Below, piece by piece: positions 23,860-35,012 of a stretch of DNA of 64,000 nucleotides. Made by a program: the position numbers and the translations under genes. The DNA lies in the NCBI GenBank assembly GCA_947247005.1, contig OX365959.1, forward strand, positions 41,819,097 through 41,883,096, written 5' to 3'. The stretch's first letter is position 1. Every line of letters begins with the position of its first letter. Origin of the DNA: Spisula solida. Lineage: Eukaryota; Mollusca; Bivalvia; Venerida; Mactridae. The notes beneath the pieces are model-generated. The model saw nothing but the letters and a program-made list of their open reading frames with translations. It was not told the origin of the DNA and ran no database searches.

Positions 23860-24575
23860 TAGGAACTCTTCTGTGTGAATTTCCTGCATTTCTCAAGGAA
23901 TTTAATGTCAAAACGTTTACAGATGTACATGTACAGTTCTGATTTTCGGCAATTTTTTACAAAATTATGGCCCTTTGCATATTCTGTATCTGTGTAAGAC
24001 AGGGGCGTAGCCAGGCTTGAATTGATGTTACGCTCACAAGCCTTGAAGGTATAGGTTATGGTTGGGGATCCTCATGATCACGGATATACACAGAATGTAT
24101 TTCCATGTCATGATTGTGAAAATTTGGGACTTAAATGCCATTTTGGCAATATTTATATTTCTACTTTTCAAATTGAAGTTACGCACGTGCGTAAGTGCGT
24201 ATCGCTGGCTACGCCCCTGTAAGAGATATAGAAAATTATTAACATTTCTGTGTAGGATGAAGAGAAAATTACAAACTCTTCTGTGTGCAACGCCTCTTAC
24301 ATTTCTCAAGAAGTTTTGTCAAACATTTTACAGAAGTACAGTTATGAGATGCCCTAGGGTTTTTTATTTCGGCCATTTTTTACAGGATTATAGCCCTTTG
24401 TTTTTGTGTGCCTATGTAGGATATAGAGAAAAAATCTTCTGTGTGCAACTTCTCCTACATTTCTTCAGGAAACTTTCACAGATGTACCCTCATGAGATGC
24501 AACAGCCCATATCCGATATGATATCGTCATAGTTTTTAATTTTGACCGTCGTTGACTGAATTATGGCCCTTTGTT
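23860..24575 (+). repeat. About 160-bp tandem repeat, 3-4 units, holding a MITE
   Basis: Units share TCTTCTGTGTG(A/C)A, CATTTCTCAAG, ACAGA(T/A)GTAC, TTTCGGC(A/C) and GGCCCTTTG. A 220-bp inverted-repeat element sits in the first unit. Non-coding, although the minus strand is partly open. Confidence 0.65.
24000..24219. mobile_element. MITE with CAGGGGCGTAGCCAG ends
   Basis: CAGGGGCGTAGCCAGGC at 24000 is inverted at 24204-24219 (GCTGGCTACGCCCCTG). The flanking TAAGA at 23995-23999 and 24220-24224 is a 5-bp target duplication. It is 220 bp with no coding content. Confidence 0.85.
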
Positions 24576-24592
24576 AATTTTTAGCTCACCTG

Positions 24593-25100
24593 CCACAAAG
24601 TGGCAAGGTGAGCTTTTGTGATTGTTTTTTGTCCGTCCTCCATCTGTCAGTCTGTCCGTCAGTAATAGACTTTTGACCGTTAACACTCAAGCACTCTGCT
24701 TTGATCTCCATCAAACTTGGTCAGTAGTTGTACCTCTATGAAATCTAAGTCAAGTTTGAAGCTTGGGCATGTGAGGTCAAAAACTAGGTCAATAAGTCAA
24801 ATAATAGCAAAACCTTGTTAACACTCTGGAGGTCACATTTTTGCTTTAATCTTCATGAAGTTTGGTCAACATGTTTATCTTGGTGACCCTAAGGTCAAGT
24901 TTGAAGTTGGGTCATGTGGGGTCAAAACTAGGTCAAAAGTTCAAATAATAGGAAAACCTTGTTAACACTCTTGCGGCCACATTTTTGCTTTAATCTTCAT
25001 GAAGTTTGGTCAAAATGTTTATCTTGATGACCTTAAGGTCAAGTTAAAAGTTTGGCCATGTGTAGCAGGTGAGCACCCAAGGATCTATGATCCTCTTGTT
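24593..25100 (+). repeat. Variant AGCTCACCTG-ended repeat
   Basis: It starts AGCTCACCTGCCACAAAGTG and ends CAGGTGAGCACCC ... CCTCTTGTT. About three inner units carry TTAATCTTCATGAAGTTTGG. The tail differs from the commoner CAGGTGAGCGACCTAGG form, so it is a separate subfamily. Confidence 0.75.
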
Positions 25101-25189
25101 TACAATTGTGTAAGCTATAGAGAAAACAATTTGTTTCTGATGGATCACTTAAGTTCAGAATGATATATCACAATAAAACTGGCTGTGTA

Positions 25190-25690
25190 AGTAGCTGACA
25201 AGTGTACAGACGGCACTTGCGATGGGAAATGGGGCCATTGGGGGTCAAGGTCACCATTACTAAAAATAGAAAAAAATATAATATGCTAATTTTTGTAAGG
25301 ATTGAGATAACATGATGCAACTTGCTAGCTTTGTAGGTAGCTTGTGTGAAGAGACGAGGTTTGAGATTGAAAGCGGGGTCAATGTCACCATAACTAAAAT
25401 TAGATAAATGCTTTCACTCAACAACTTTTGTCAGGAATGAGATATCATGGTGAAACTTGCAATGCTAATGCAGCTTATGTGAAGACGTCACTTGCAATTG
25501 CCAGCGGGCTGAGGGGGTCAAGGTCACAGTTACTAAAACAGATAAATTGTTTTTGGTCAATAACAATTTTAACATCAGATAGGAATGCAATGTCACGATG
25601 AATCTTGCTATGTAGGTAGTAGCTTTTGTGAAGGCAACAATTGGGATTGAAAGTTGGACTGGTTGGATCAAGATAACAATTTACCTGGTT
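25190..25690 (+). repeat. About 130-bp tandem repeat, 3-4 units
   Basis: Repeated phrases include GGGGTCAAGGTCAC, AACTTGC(T/A), GTAGCTT(G/T)TGTGAAG and ACTAAAA-AGATAAAT. Non-coding. Confidence 0.6.
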
Positions 25691-26056
25691 TTCGTGTAAT
25701 ATCTGCTTCTTGTTGACTCTGTTGATTGTGTTTGTAATAAATTTGGATATAGAGAAATATATTTTGTCCATCTCAAACAGTTACATTTCTCATGGGATTA
25801 GAACCAAACTTTCACATAACTTATGTCACAAATATTGCTTGATTTCAATATTTTGTTGGCACAATTATTTTCTAATTTATAATTTATGTAACTGTACTGA
25901 AAGATTAAATATTTGTAAACATTTTATGAATAACGATGATTCAATTAATCAACTAGTAAAATATGTAATTTCCATTGTTATACTTATGATTGCAGAACTT
26001 GCAATGTATCGTGCGATGTATTCTATACAAAATGTATTCGCATTTTTCAAAGGGGT
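25691..26056. other. Gene-free stretch
   Basis: A 123-codon open frame here is AT-rich and low in complexity, and I do not support it as a gene. About 25985-26056 matches 45180-45245, which carries the same repeat without the insertion that follows here. Confidence 0.4.
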
Positions 26057-29000
26057 ACATAAATTTATTTTATTAGTATAAAATGTTTTATGGACGAGAT
26101 GGTTGGCCCCCATTATTTTTATTATTGTTGACTGTATTCAGGATCCGGCATTCGTACGGTACCGGACGGCAGATATCTAATTACTTACAATTTATGCGCA
26201 TGCGCGCATACATTATTATTACGACAAAGGAAAAAATTTGTTTACAACTTTGTGTCTTTATTTTCATCAATTTTAGCTTTTATCGTCAGTTTTTGTTATT
26301 ATAATTTATTGTTTGGACTTCTTGAATATTAACGTTATCTTATTACCGTATTGCGGACTAGTGATATATCGCCACAGAGCGTTTATTTGTGTGTATAGAA
26401 TTGGGACTTTTTTCCTTTGTTTGTCCGAAGGGAAATTAATCCAGTGTAATGTTTTAGTAGATGTTCTGTATATATGTTCTTTATATTCAAATTGTGTTCT
26501 TGATTGTCATACACTGGTATTTTAAGGCTTTAATAAAAGCCCTTTTACAACAACACCTACTTGTTTGTTCAATTTGTTTTACAAGCTTATCAAACTCCCA
26601 GGTTTCACAACACAACCACTTGCTGGCCATAAATTTATTTTATTAGTTTAAAATGTTTTATGGACGAGATGGTTGGCCCCCATTATTTTTAGCTCACCTG
26701 TCACAAAGTGACAGAGTGAGCTTTTGTGATCACTCTTCGTCCGTCGTCCGTCCGTCGTCCGTCCGTCCGTCAACAATTGGCTTGTGTAGACACTAGAGGT
26801 CACAATTTTAGCCTAATCTTTATGAAACTTGGTCACAATGATCATCTCAACAAAATCTAGGCCAAGTTTGATATTGGGTCATCTGGGGTCAAAAACTAGG
26901 TCACTAGGTCAAATTATAGAAAAACCTTGTGTAGTCACTAGAGGTCACAATTTTGACTTAATATTTATGAAACTTGGTCATAATGATCATTCTAACAAAA
27001 TCTAGGTCAAGTTCGATGTAAGGTCATCCGGGGTCAAAAACTAGGTCACAAGGTCAAATCATAGAAAAACCTTGTGTAGTCACTAGTGGTCAAAATTTTG
27101 ACTTAATCTTTATGAAACTTGGTCACAATGATCATCTTAACAAAATCTAGGTCAAGTTCGATATTGGGTCATCCGGGGTCAAAAACTAGGTCACAAGGTC
27201 AAATCATAGAAAAACCTTGTGTAGTCACTAGAGGTCACAATTTTGGTCTAATCTTTACAAAATTCGGTCACAATGATCATCTCAATAAAATCTAGGTCAA
27301 GTTCGATGATGGGTCATCCGGGGTAAAAAACTAGGTCACAAGGTCAAATCATAGAAAAACCTTGTGTAGTCACTAGAGGTCACAGTTTTAGCATAATCTT
27401 TACGAAACTTAGTCACAATGATCAACACAACAAAATGTAGGTCAAGTTCGATATTGGGTCATCTGGGGTAAAAAACTAGGTCACAAGGTCAAATCATAGA
27501 AAAACCTTGTGTAGTCACTAGAGGTCACAGTTTTGACCTGATCTTTACGGAACTTGTTCACAATGATCATAACAACAAAACCTAGGTCAAGTTCGATATT
27601 GGGTCACCCGGGGTCAAAAACTAGGTCACATTGTCAAATCATAGAAAAACCTTGCATAGTCACTAGAGGTCACAATTTTGGTCTAATCTTTATGAAACTC
27701 TTGTCACAATGATCATCTCAACAAAATCTAGATCAAGGTTGATATTGGGTCATCCGGGGTAAAAAACAAGGTCACAAGGTCAAATAATAGAAAAACCATG
27801 TGTAGTCACTAGAGGTCACAGTTTTGGCTTGATCTTTACGAAACTTGGTCACAATGATCATCTCAACAAAATCTAGGTCAAGTTCGATATTGGGGGGTAG
27901 CATGTTGGTGAAATTATGCCCCCTGTTGGACTTGGAAATGCAAATGTTAAAGTAAAGGTACAGGTACAGGTTTTTAGCTCACCTGTCACAAAGTGACAGA
28001 TTGAGCTTTTGTGATCACTCTTCGTCCGTCGTCCATCCGTCCGTCCGTCCGTCAACAATTGGCTTGTGTAGACACTAGAGGTCACAATTTTAGCCTAATC
28101 TTTATGAAACTTGGTCACAATGATCATCTCAACAAAATCTTGGCCAAGTTCGATATTGGGTCATCTGGGGTCAAAAACTAGGTCACTAGGTCAAATTATA
28201 GAAAAACCTTGTGTAGTCACTAGAGGTCACAATTTTGACTTAATATTTATGAAACTTGGTCACAATAATCATCCTAACAAATCTAGGTCAAGTTCGATAT
28301 TGGGTCATCCGGGGTCAAAAACTAGGTCACAAGGTCAAATCATAGAAAAATCTTGTGTAGTCACTAGAGGTCAAATTTTGACTTAATCTTTATGAAACTT
28401 GGTCACAATGATCATCTCAACAAAATCTAGGTCAAGTTCGATATTGGGTCATCCGGGGTTAAAAACTAGGTCACAAGGTCAAATCATAGAAAAACCTTGT
28501 GTAGTCACTAGAGGTCACAATTTTTGTCTAATCTTTACAAAATTCGGTCACAATGATCATCTGAATAAAATCTAGGTCAAGTTCGATATTGGGTCATCTG
28601 GGGTCAAAAACTAGGTCACAAGGTCAAATCATAGAAAAACCTTGTGTAGTCACTAGATGTCACAGTTTTGACCTGATATTTACGAAACTTGGTCACAGTG
28701 ATCAAAACAACAAAATCTAGGTCAAGTTCGATATTGGGTCATCTGGGGTAAAAAGTAGGTCATTAGGTCAAACATAGAAAAACCTTGTGTAGTCACTTGA
28801 GGTCACAATATTGGCCTAATCTGTATAAAACTTGGTCACAATGATCATCTCAACAAAATCTAGGTCAAGTTCGACAGGTGAGCGACCTAGGGCCCTTTGG
28901 GCCCTCTTGTTATTATTGTTGACTGTATTCAGGATCCGGTATTCGTACGGTACCGGACGGCAGATATCTAATTACTTACAATTTATGCGCATGCGCGCAT

Positions 29001-29415
29001 ACATTATTATTACGACAAAGGAAAAAATTTGTTTACAACTTCGTGTCTTTATTTTCATCAACTTTAGCTTTTATCGTCAGTTTTTCCACCTCCTCCCATT
29101 CCACCTCCTGTTATTTCTGCTGTCCGGCCCGGTTTTTCACTTTTCACATATATTCAATGACTATTGTTAAGGGCGTTTTCTGTGGCCCAGATAAAACAAA
29201 ATTTCTCTCTTATGCTTTAATCCAGTGTAATGTTTTAGTAGATGTTCTGTATATATGTTCTTTATATTCAAATTGTGTTCTTGATTGTCATACACTGGTA
29301 TTTTAAGGCTTTAATAAAAGCCCTTTTACAACAACACCTACTTGTTTGTTTAATTTGTTTTACAAGCTTATCAAACTCCCAGGTTTCACAACACAACCAC
29401 TTGCTGGCCATAAAT
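26057..29415 (+). repeat. Dimer of an about 573-bp repeat, second copy split by an insertion
   Basis: The first unit runs 26057-26630. The second begins at 26631 (ATAAATTTATTTTATTAG), is interrupted at 26690, and resumes at 28912. Both units contain GGATCCGG(C/T)ATTCGTACGG and end with TTTAATAAAAGCCCTTTT ... CTTGCTGGCC. The middle of the units (26296-26440 and 29085-29220) is unrelated between copies. The paired copy and 45180-45290 give before-insertion reference sites. Confidence 0.7.
26691..28911 (+). mobile_element. AGCTCACCTG-ended repeat, composite copy
   Basis: A head at 26691 is followed by about seven units of roughly 155 bp (GGTCACAATGATCATCTCAA ... AAAAACCTTGTGTAGTCACT). Then comes an 80-bp unrelated bridge (27893-27972), a second head at 27976, about five more units, and the standard tail CAGGTGAGCGACCTAGGGCC to CTCTTGTT. 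Two heads and one tail suggest one element inserted into, or recombined with, another. Confidence 0.8.
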
Positions 29416-29459
29416 TATCATGAATTAATTTTCAATCAAATGTAAAGCAATGAACCTTA

Positions 29460-31159
29460 AATTTTATTTATAATGTGCCACAAAATGACTGGTATACATA
29501 GTACAGTACGAAAATGGCAGACTGACCAAAACTATTTTTTTGTACTCAATTTATATTAAACATGTCTGAGTCCCGAAAGTTAGGGATAGAAAAGAAGGAC
29601 CGTTAACTCATATCAAATCAAAATCAAATCCAAATGTATTAGTTATAACCAGTTTTGTAATCGTTTTTGTATTGAAATTTAAGATATGATGAAAATACAA
29701 ATAAAAAGTGTCATACATTTATCAAGTCGTTATTTTATTTCTTAGTGTCATTTGTGAATGACTATAAGAATATAACCATTGTCTTATCACGATTTTTTAA
29801 CGAAGGTCTTAAGGATCAAACTCACAGGATTTGGAGGAAACGTTTTGGATACATGATTTAGATGATGACTATACTACGGCCTACGCTTCGGTTGGGCATT
29901 TGTGGCGTATCGTGGTCTGAATAGACCTCTATGTGCTGACATTTATATAAATTAGTAAGCTAGTTGTGTACATAAAGGATAAACAGATACCGGAGAATGG
30001 GCATCTTTTTGATCTTGTTCCTGATCCTGGAAAGTATTCCTTTGTGAGCATGGGTTGAAGTCACATCCAGTCCCTGTTGAGGGTAAAACCTCTGTTTGGT
30101 CTTTTCGGGGTCCCATAAGGAACAGTTCTTGGCACCTGTCTATTTCTTGCTGATATAAATGCCCTGCCTGATAGCACCAGGAATACGAGCCCGTATGTTT
30201 CCTGACGATATCATCGTTTACTTAGCTATTAAATCAATATCATCTTACACAGACCAGGAACCTTAATGTCCTTATTCCTCAATTAAGGACTGCCTACCAC
30301 ATGAACACATTCTTCTCATCGACCCAACTCTGGAATTGTTTTCCACTGTATGTACAATACAGTCCCATCTTACAGACATTTATGATTATATACATTTTAA
30401 CATGACCAACGATTTCGCCTAAATAGACAAAGAACAAACATAGCGTTGTTTAACGTCTGAATCACAATCAAAGTGTCGTCATGTTGTTTTTCATGACGTC
30501 AAGCAGGTAAACAAGTGAAGTTAACAACATACTCTCGCAAAGAAACACTGGCTTGAAAACTGCGCGCTTAAATACTTTTAGAATCGAAATAAAATATGAA
30601 AAACCGTAGTATACCTTTGTTATGTACAAACGGCCTTCATGGGTTAATTCTTACGCGTCAGAACTCCAAACCATTTTATAACAGCCAGTATACAACAGTT
30701 TTCAATGGTGTATTTCTTAAGTACATGTATACATGTATAAACCGACTAAAAAGTATCGTGGTTTTTGGCGAGCTCAAAAGCTTATCACTCTGGCCCCTTT
30801 TTCACAAACGAATATGTATAGTCAAATAGATAATAATATATCCTTCAATTTCAAAGGCATCTACAAAGTTTTTATTCTCGTTATAAAACTGTTAAGATTA
30901 TTATATTTAATCCTTGTTTTTTTAAAAATGATCCATTGTTTTACAGAATCAGTGAACAGTGCTATATTTCACTTTTTCGAAAGACAAATGATGTTAGGAA
31001 TATTGTGAACATGATAACTAGAAGTGTATTTTGTTCGCCCAATTTAAATATCTTGCACATAACGTGGTGATATTTATCAGCATACCTGCTATTTGGTTAT
31101 GACTTTTATTATAGGATAATTGGGTTTGCATATTTTGTACATCTTTGCGGTAAGACTTT
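29460..31159. other. Repeat-derived stretch with an RT relic
   Basis: About 29790-30250 and 30720-31160 match 55980-56430 and 56600-57000. No intact gene was seen. The RT relic is listed separately. Confidence 0.5.
30085..30245 (+). pseudogene. Reverse-transcriptase relic (CR1/Jockey-like)
   Basis: A short stretch reads SGVP-GTVLGTCLFLADINAL-PDS, then in a shifted frame PDDIIVYLAI. This corresponds to the QGSVLGP and FADD region of the LINE at 3149. A stop replaces the conserved Q. Confidence 0.7.
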
Positions 31160-31459
31160 ACGTTTGGGTTATACTTATACTTCCTGGTAGTTTGACGCTC
31201 ATTCGGTCGGTCATAGCTGTGTAAATCTTACAATTTAAAGATAATTTACAGATTTTAGACGTAAATGAGGTAAGCGCCAGTTTAAATCATTAGATGTTAT
31301 ATGTAATTGAGTTATGTGTTACCAAATGTTACCAGACATGAACACATCATTATTTCAAGGACATTCATCAGTTCGAAAATAGGCTAGACAACTACTGGAA
31401 ATCCCATCCTCTACGTTTTGATTTTAAGGCGGATTATAAACTATCACCGGAAGTTAAAC

Positions 31460-31858
31460 CACGGGCGGTAATCACGTGACTTCGTCTAGTATGTTAAACG
31501 AATAATGGCGGATATTTTGCCTCAGTAAGTACCTATTTTTCTTTATTTTATATGTCTTATATCCCCTTTATCAAAACTGCACATAGCCTATCATATGCGC
31601 ATTGCTTTCTTTCGAACGGTAGAACTTAGTTTTGCCTGATAATCTGAACAGATTTCGCGAACACTCATTGAATTTGATAAACAGTTTTAGCGCAAGGCAG
31701 GTATGTCGCACGCATTAAATACAATTTTGACAACTTATAGACACATTAGCTGTTATGCGACGAAAGAGATATAAAATTATATGAAATGTTTAATTATATC
31801 GTGAACGAAACCTGTATGGATTTTCATAGTGCAATATTAGGCAGTGTATTTCCTTTTT
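31460..31858 (+). repeat. Left TIR of element 2, outer part
   Basis: Reverse-complement match to about 36365-36761, with scattered substitutions. The first exon lies 45 bp from the tip, behind a TCACGTGA palindrome. Confidence 0.8.
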
Positions 31859-32477
31859 AGCTCACCTGTCACAAAGTGACAGAGTGAGCTTTTGTGATCA
31901 CACTTCGTCCGTCGTCCGTCCGTCCGTCCGTCTGTCCGTCCGTCTGTCCGTCCGTCAACAATTGGGTTGTGTCCTCTCTAGAGGTCACAATTTTGGCCTA
32001 ATCTTTATGAAACTTGGTCACAATGATCATCTCAACAAAATCTAGGTCAAGTTCGATAATGGGTCATCTGAGGTCAAAAACTAGCTCACTAGGTCAAATT
32101 ATAGAAAAACCTTGTTTTAAACCTTTCAACATGTAGTCTTCATGGTCATTTAACTCTCTGCTGTAACTCTCTACACTCTATACATACAAGTAAACTTTCA
32201 TCAACCAATGAAAATGTGTATCAGGGTTCACAGCAGTTTTGTAAAGGTCAAATATCAAAATATTCTAGAGGGTGTGAATTGTAATGGTTAAGTGGAAATC
32301 AAAGCGCTGTAGGGAGCATAGACATTTTCCTGAGGGACGAGGGTTCAAACCCCACTGGAACCATAATTTTTATTTTTTTATTTTTATTTTTTTTGAGTGT
32401 TTAGGTATTGTTTTGTCTGTAAAGCATTTATTTGTACATTTTCCTGATGGTCGTGGGTTCAACCCCCACTGGAACCA

Positions 32478-32509
<32 letters not shown>

Positions 32510-32590
32510 TGTTTAGGTATTGTTTTGTCTGTAAGGCATTTATTTGTACATTTTCCTGATGGTCGTGGGTTCAATCCCCACTGGAACCAT

Positions 32591-32626
<36 letters not shown>

Positions 32627-32709
32627 AGTGTTTAGGTATTGTTTTGTCTTTATAGCATGTATTTGTACATTTTCCTGATGGTCGTGGGTTCAACCCCCAC
32701 TGGAACCAT

Positions 32710-32740
<31 letters not shown>

Positions 32741-34649
32741 GAGTGTTTAGGTATTGTTTTGTCTGTAAGGCATTTATTTGTACATTTTCCTGATGGTCGT
32801 GGGTTCAATCCCCACTGGAACCATAATTTTTATTTTTTAATTTTTATTTTTTTGAGTGTTTAGGTATTGTTTTGTCTTTATAGCATGTATTTGTACAGTT
32901 ATATGGAGGAAAAATATTCCAAAATATTTTGTTTAAAATATAGGTCAAATCATAGAAAAACCTTGTGTAGTCAGTCACCAGAGGTTACAATTTCAACTTA
33001 ATCTTTATGAAACTTTGTCACAATGATCCTGTCAACAAAATCTAGGCCAAGTTCGATTTTGGGTCATCTGGCGTCAAAAACAAGGTCACAATGTCAATTG
33101 ACATTTTCCTGAGGGTCATGGGTTCAAACCCCACTGGAACCATAATTTTTTTTTTAAGTGTTTAGGTATTGTTCTGTCTTTATAGCATGTTTTTGTACAG
33201 TTATATTGAGGAAATATTTTGTTTAAATTATAGGTTAGATCATAGAAAAACCCTGTGTAGTCGCCAGAGGTTACAATTTTGACTTAATCTTTATGAAATT
33301 TGGTCCTAATAATCATCTCAACACAATCTAGGTTAAGTTTGATATTAATTAAGTCATCTGGGGTCAAACGCTAGGTCACATGGTCAAATCATACAAAAAC
33401 TTGCAATAGAGGCTGAATTTCCTTAAATTTTATTCAGAAAATGTGTAGGATCACCATAGGGGTGTGCATGCACTAGTACGACAGGTGAGCGACCTAGGGC
33501 CCTTTGGGCCCTCTTGTTATATTAACAGTATGTATCACGAACGATTTGTCATAGTATGTCTCACGTCTCATATCTGGCGTGTGTTTCAGTACGTCAAGAG
33601 ATGGCTCTTTTTACACATCTTACCACCCCATATTTATGTTTGATATGTCAAAATATTTGTTCAAACAGTAGTATGAGATAGTATGATTTATTTATAATCG
33701 ATACATATGTTATGTGTGCAACTAAAGACTCTAAATTCCATCAATTCAAAAACAACCATTCATTCAATGATTGATCCAAAATCCAAGAAAACAAACTCTT
33801 AACGCTACTATCTATAAAACAGGATTAGTTACGACTTTAATTTGACTCGTTTTCTTAGAGGTCATATAACAGTTCCTGCAATGTTACATTGTTAATATAC
33901 ACTTTTATCTGTGTAGATGGAAAGAGTATATGCATTAAAAGTGATTGTCATTTTGTATGTTCCTTGATTGGCAGAATAAAATTATTCTATCCTATTCTAC
34001 AGCCCGTTCCGATTAATCTAGAATGGATGCTTACATAAACTCATTCGTGATTTTCGGGATTTAATTACTACACACCAAAGAAAGCTATTTTCTATAGTTT
34101 AACAGCTACATTTTCATTATTCTTCTTCATAATCACAGGTATAGGAACAGTCCAAATGCTAGTTTCTCTGTGGACAATCGGCAAACATTAAAAACCTGTG
34201 GGACTGAGGTACTTAGGGACGACATTTGTACTATTGTTTCCATTAAGGCATATGACTACATTATATAGATGTTCAACGAACGTTTGATGAGCATTAAACC
34301 GTATGAATTAACTTTTTTCAGAATGGAACAAGCGTTTTATGCACCCGTTTGGAAAAAACAAAAGTCGAATTGGGTTATTCAGTCACTAAGAGGTCATACA
34401 GGGAAGGCGCCATACAGATGCATGTACAGGACATGTTTCAATATTTTACAAAAACATCGATTACCTTTAATTTTATTGCAAACAAACTTGCCACATGTAT
34501 TCTCTATAATTAGGCAACAATACTGGACATGTTTCATTACTTCAGGAAGTAATGTAAAGAAGATACAGTTTGATTTAGAAATGCTAGTTACGTGTTTTAA
34601 TGTCAAGTTTCTTTATGCTATGCTGTCGATAGGTATTTACTCAACGTAA
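31505..34649 (+). CDS. Element 2 gene A: short protein with zinc-finger-like segment
   Basis: Exon 1 is 31505-31524 in the left TIR (ATGGCGGATATTTTGCCTCA, then GTAAGT). Exon 2 is 34322-34649 after TTTTTTCAG. The joined frame is exactly 116 codons including the stop, giving 115 residues. It begins MADILPQMEQAF and contains SLRGHTGKAPYRCMYRTCFN, which resembles a C2H2 linker plus the start of a finger. Placing RGH...APY-C against the element 1 zinc-finger protein (RGHEHHAPYNCC) suggests common descent, but zinc ligands are missing, so this copy may be degraded. The intron of 2797 nt includes a nested 1.66-kb repeat. The splice model is predicted, not observed. Confidence 0.5.
31859..33518 (+). 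mobile_element. AGCTCACCTG-ended repeat nested in the left TIR
   Basis: Complete copy: head AGCTCACCTGTCACAAAGTG, CCGTCCGTCC run, tRNA-derived head (32279), six T-arm units, and tail CAGGTGAGCGACCTAGGGCC to CTCTTGTT. It is very similar to 14860-16687. The unbroken right TIR is its empty site. Confidence 0.88.
32330..33130 (+). repeat. Tandem T-arm/B-box units, 6 copies
   Basis: GGGTTCAA-type hairpins start near 32338, 32451, 32565, 32684, 32802 and 33113, each followed by ACTGGAACCATAATTTTT and long T runs. Confidence 0.8.
33519..33623 (+). repeat. Left TIR of element 2, inner part
   Basis: Continues the match to the right TIR after the nested repeat. AGTATGTATCACGAACGATT corresponds to the inverse near 36333-36352, and GGCTCTTTTTACACATCTTA to the inverse near 36257-36276. 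Confidence 0.75.
33955..34000 (+). repeat. LINE 3'-end relic with ATTCT tail
   Basis: CAGAATAAAATTATTCTATC followed by CTATTCTAC resembles the 3' end of the LINE at 7526-7554. Only the end remains. Confidence 0.5.
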
Positions 34650-35012
34650 CACCTCAGGACAAAAAATGTTACAGTAACTGTTGATGAATGATTTTGTTCC
34701 ATTATTCTGTGATTTTTACTTGATTAACGTTTTTGATTGAATCCGACATCTGTGATAAAACTGATAATAATTATAATTTCTATGACTAAAAGTTTTGTCT
34801 AACACTGTGTTCTTTTTTTAAATCCAGTCTTTCATATTGGTCCAAAGTCCGAGTCACTGACTCATTAAAATTGACTTGTGACTCATTAAATTTTGGAAAT
34901 GTGTATTTTACACAGTTGAACTGATTCTTAAGTTCAATGGGAAAGGTCGGGACTCAATGTTTTAAAAACCAAAATGAAACACTGTAAATCAAATCAATGT
35001 TACAATAAACAA

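Noticed and set aside
25710..26081. A 123-residue hydrophobic protein
   Set aside because: AT-rich low-information composition, no motif, and it overlaps a dispersed repeat.
26057..29415. An LTR retrotransposon with two LTRs
   Set aside because: The two about 573-bp units are nearly back to back, have no gag/pol or convincing primer site between them, and have different centres.
32284..32863. Open frames encoding HFPDGRGF...FFFFFF
   Set aside because: They translate the T-arm array and poly-T spacers; low complexity and repeat-derived.
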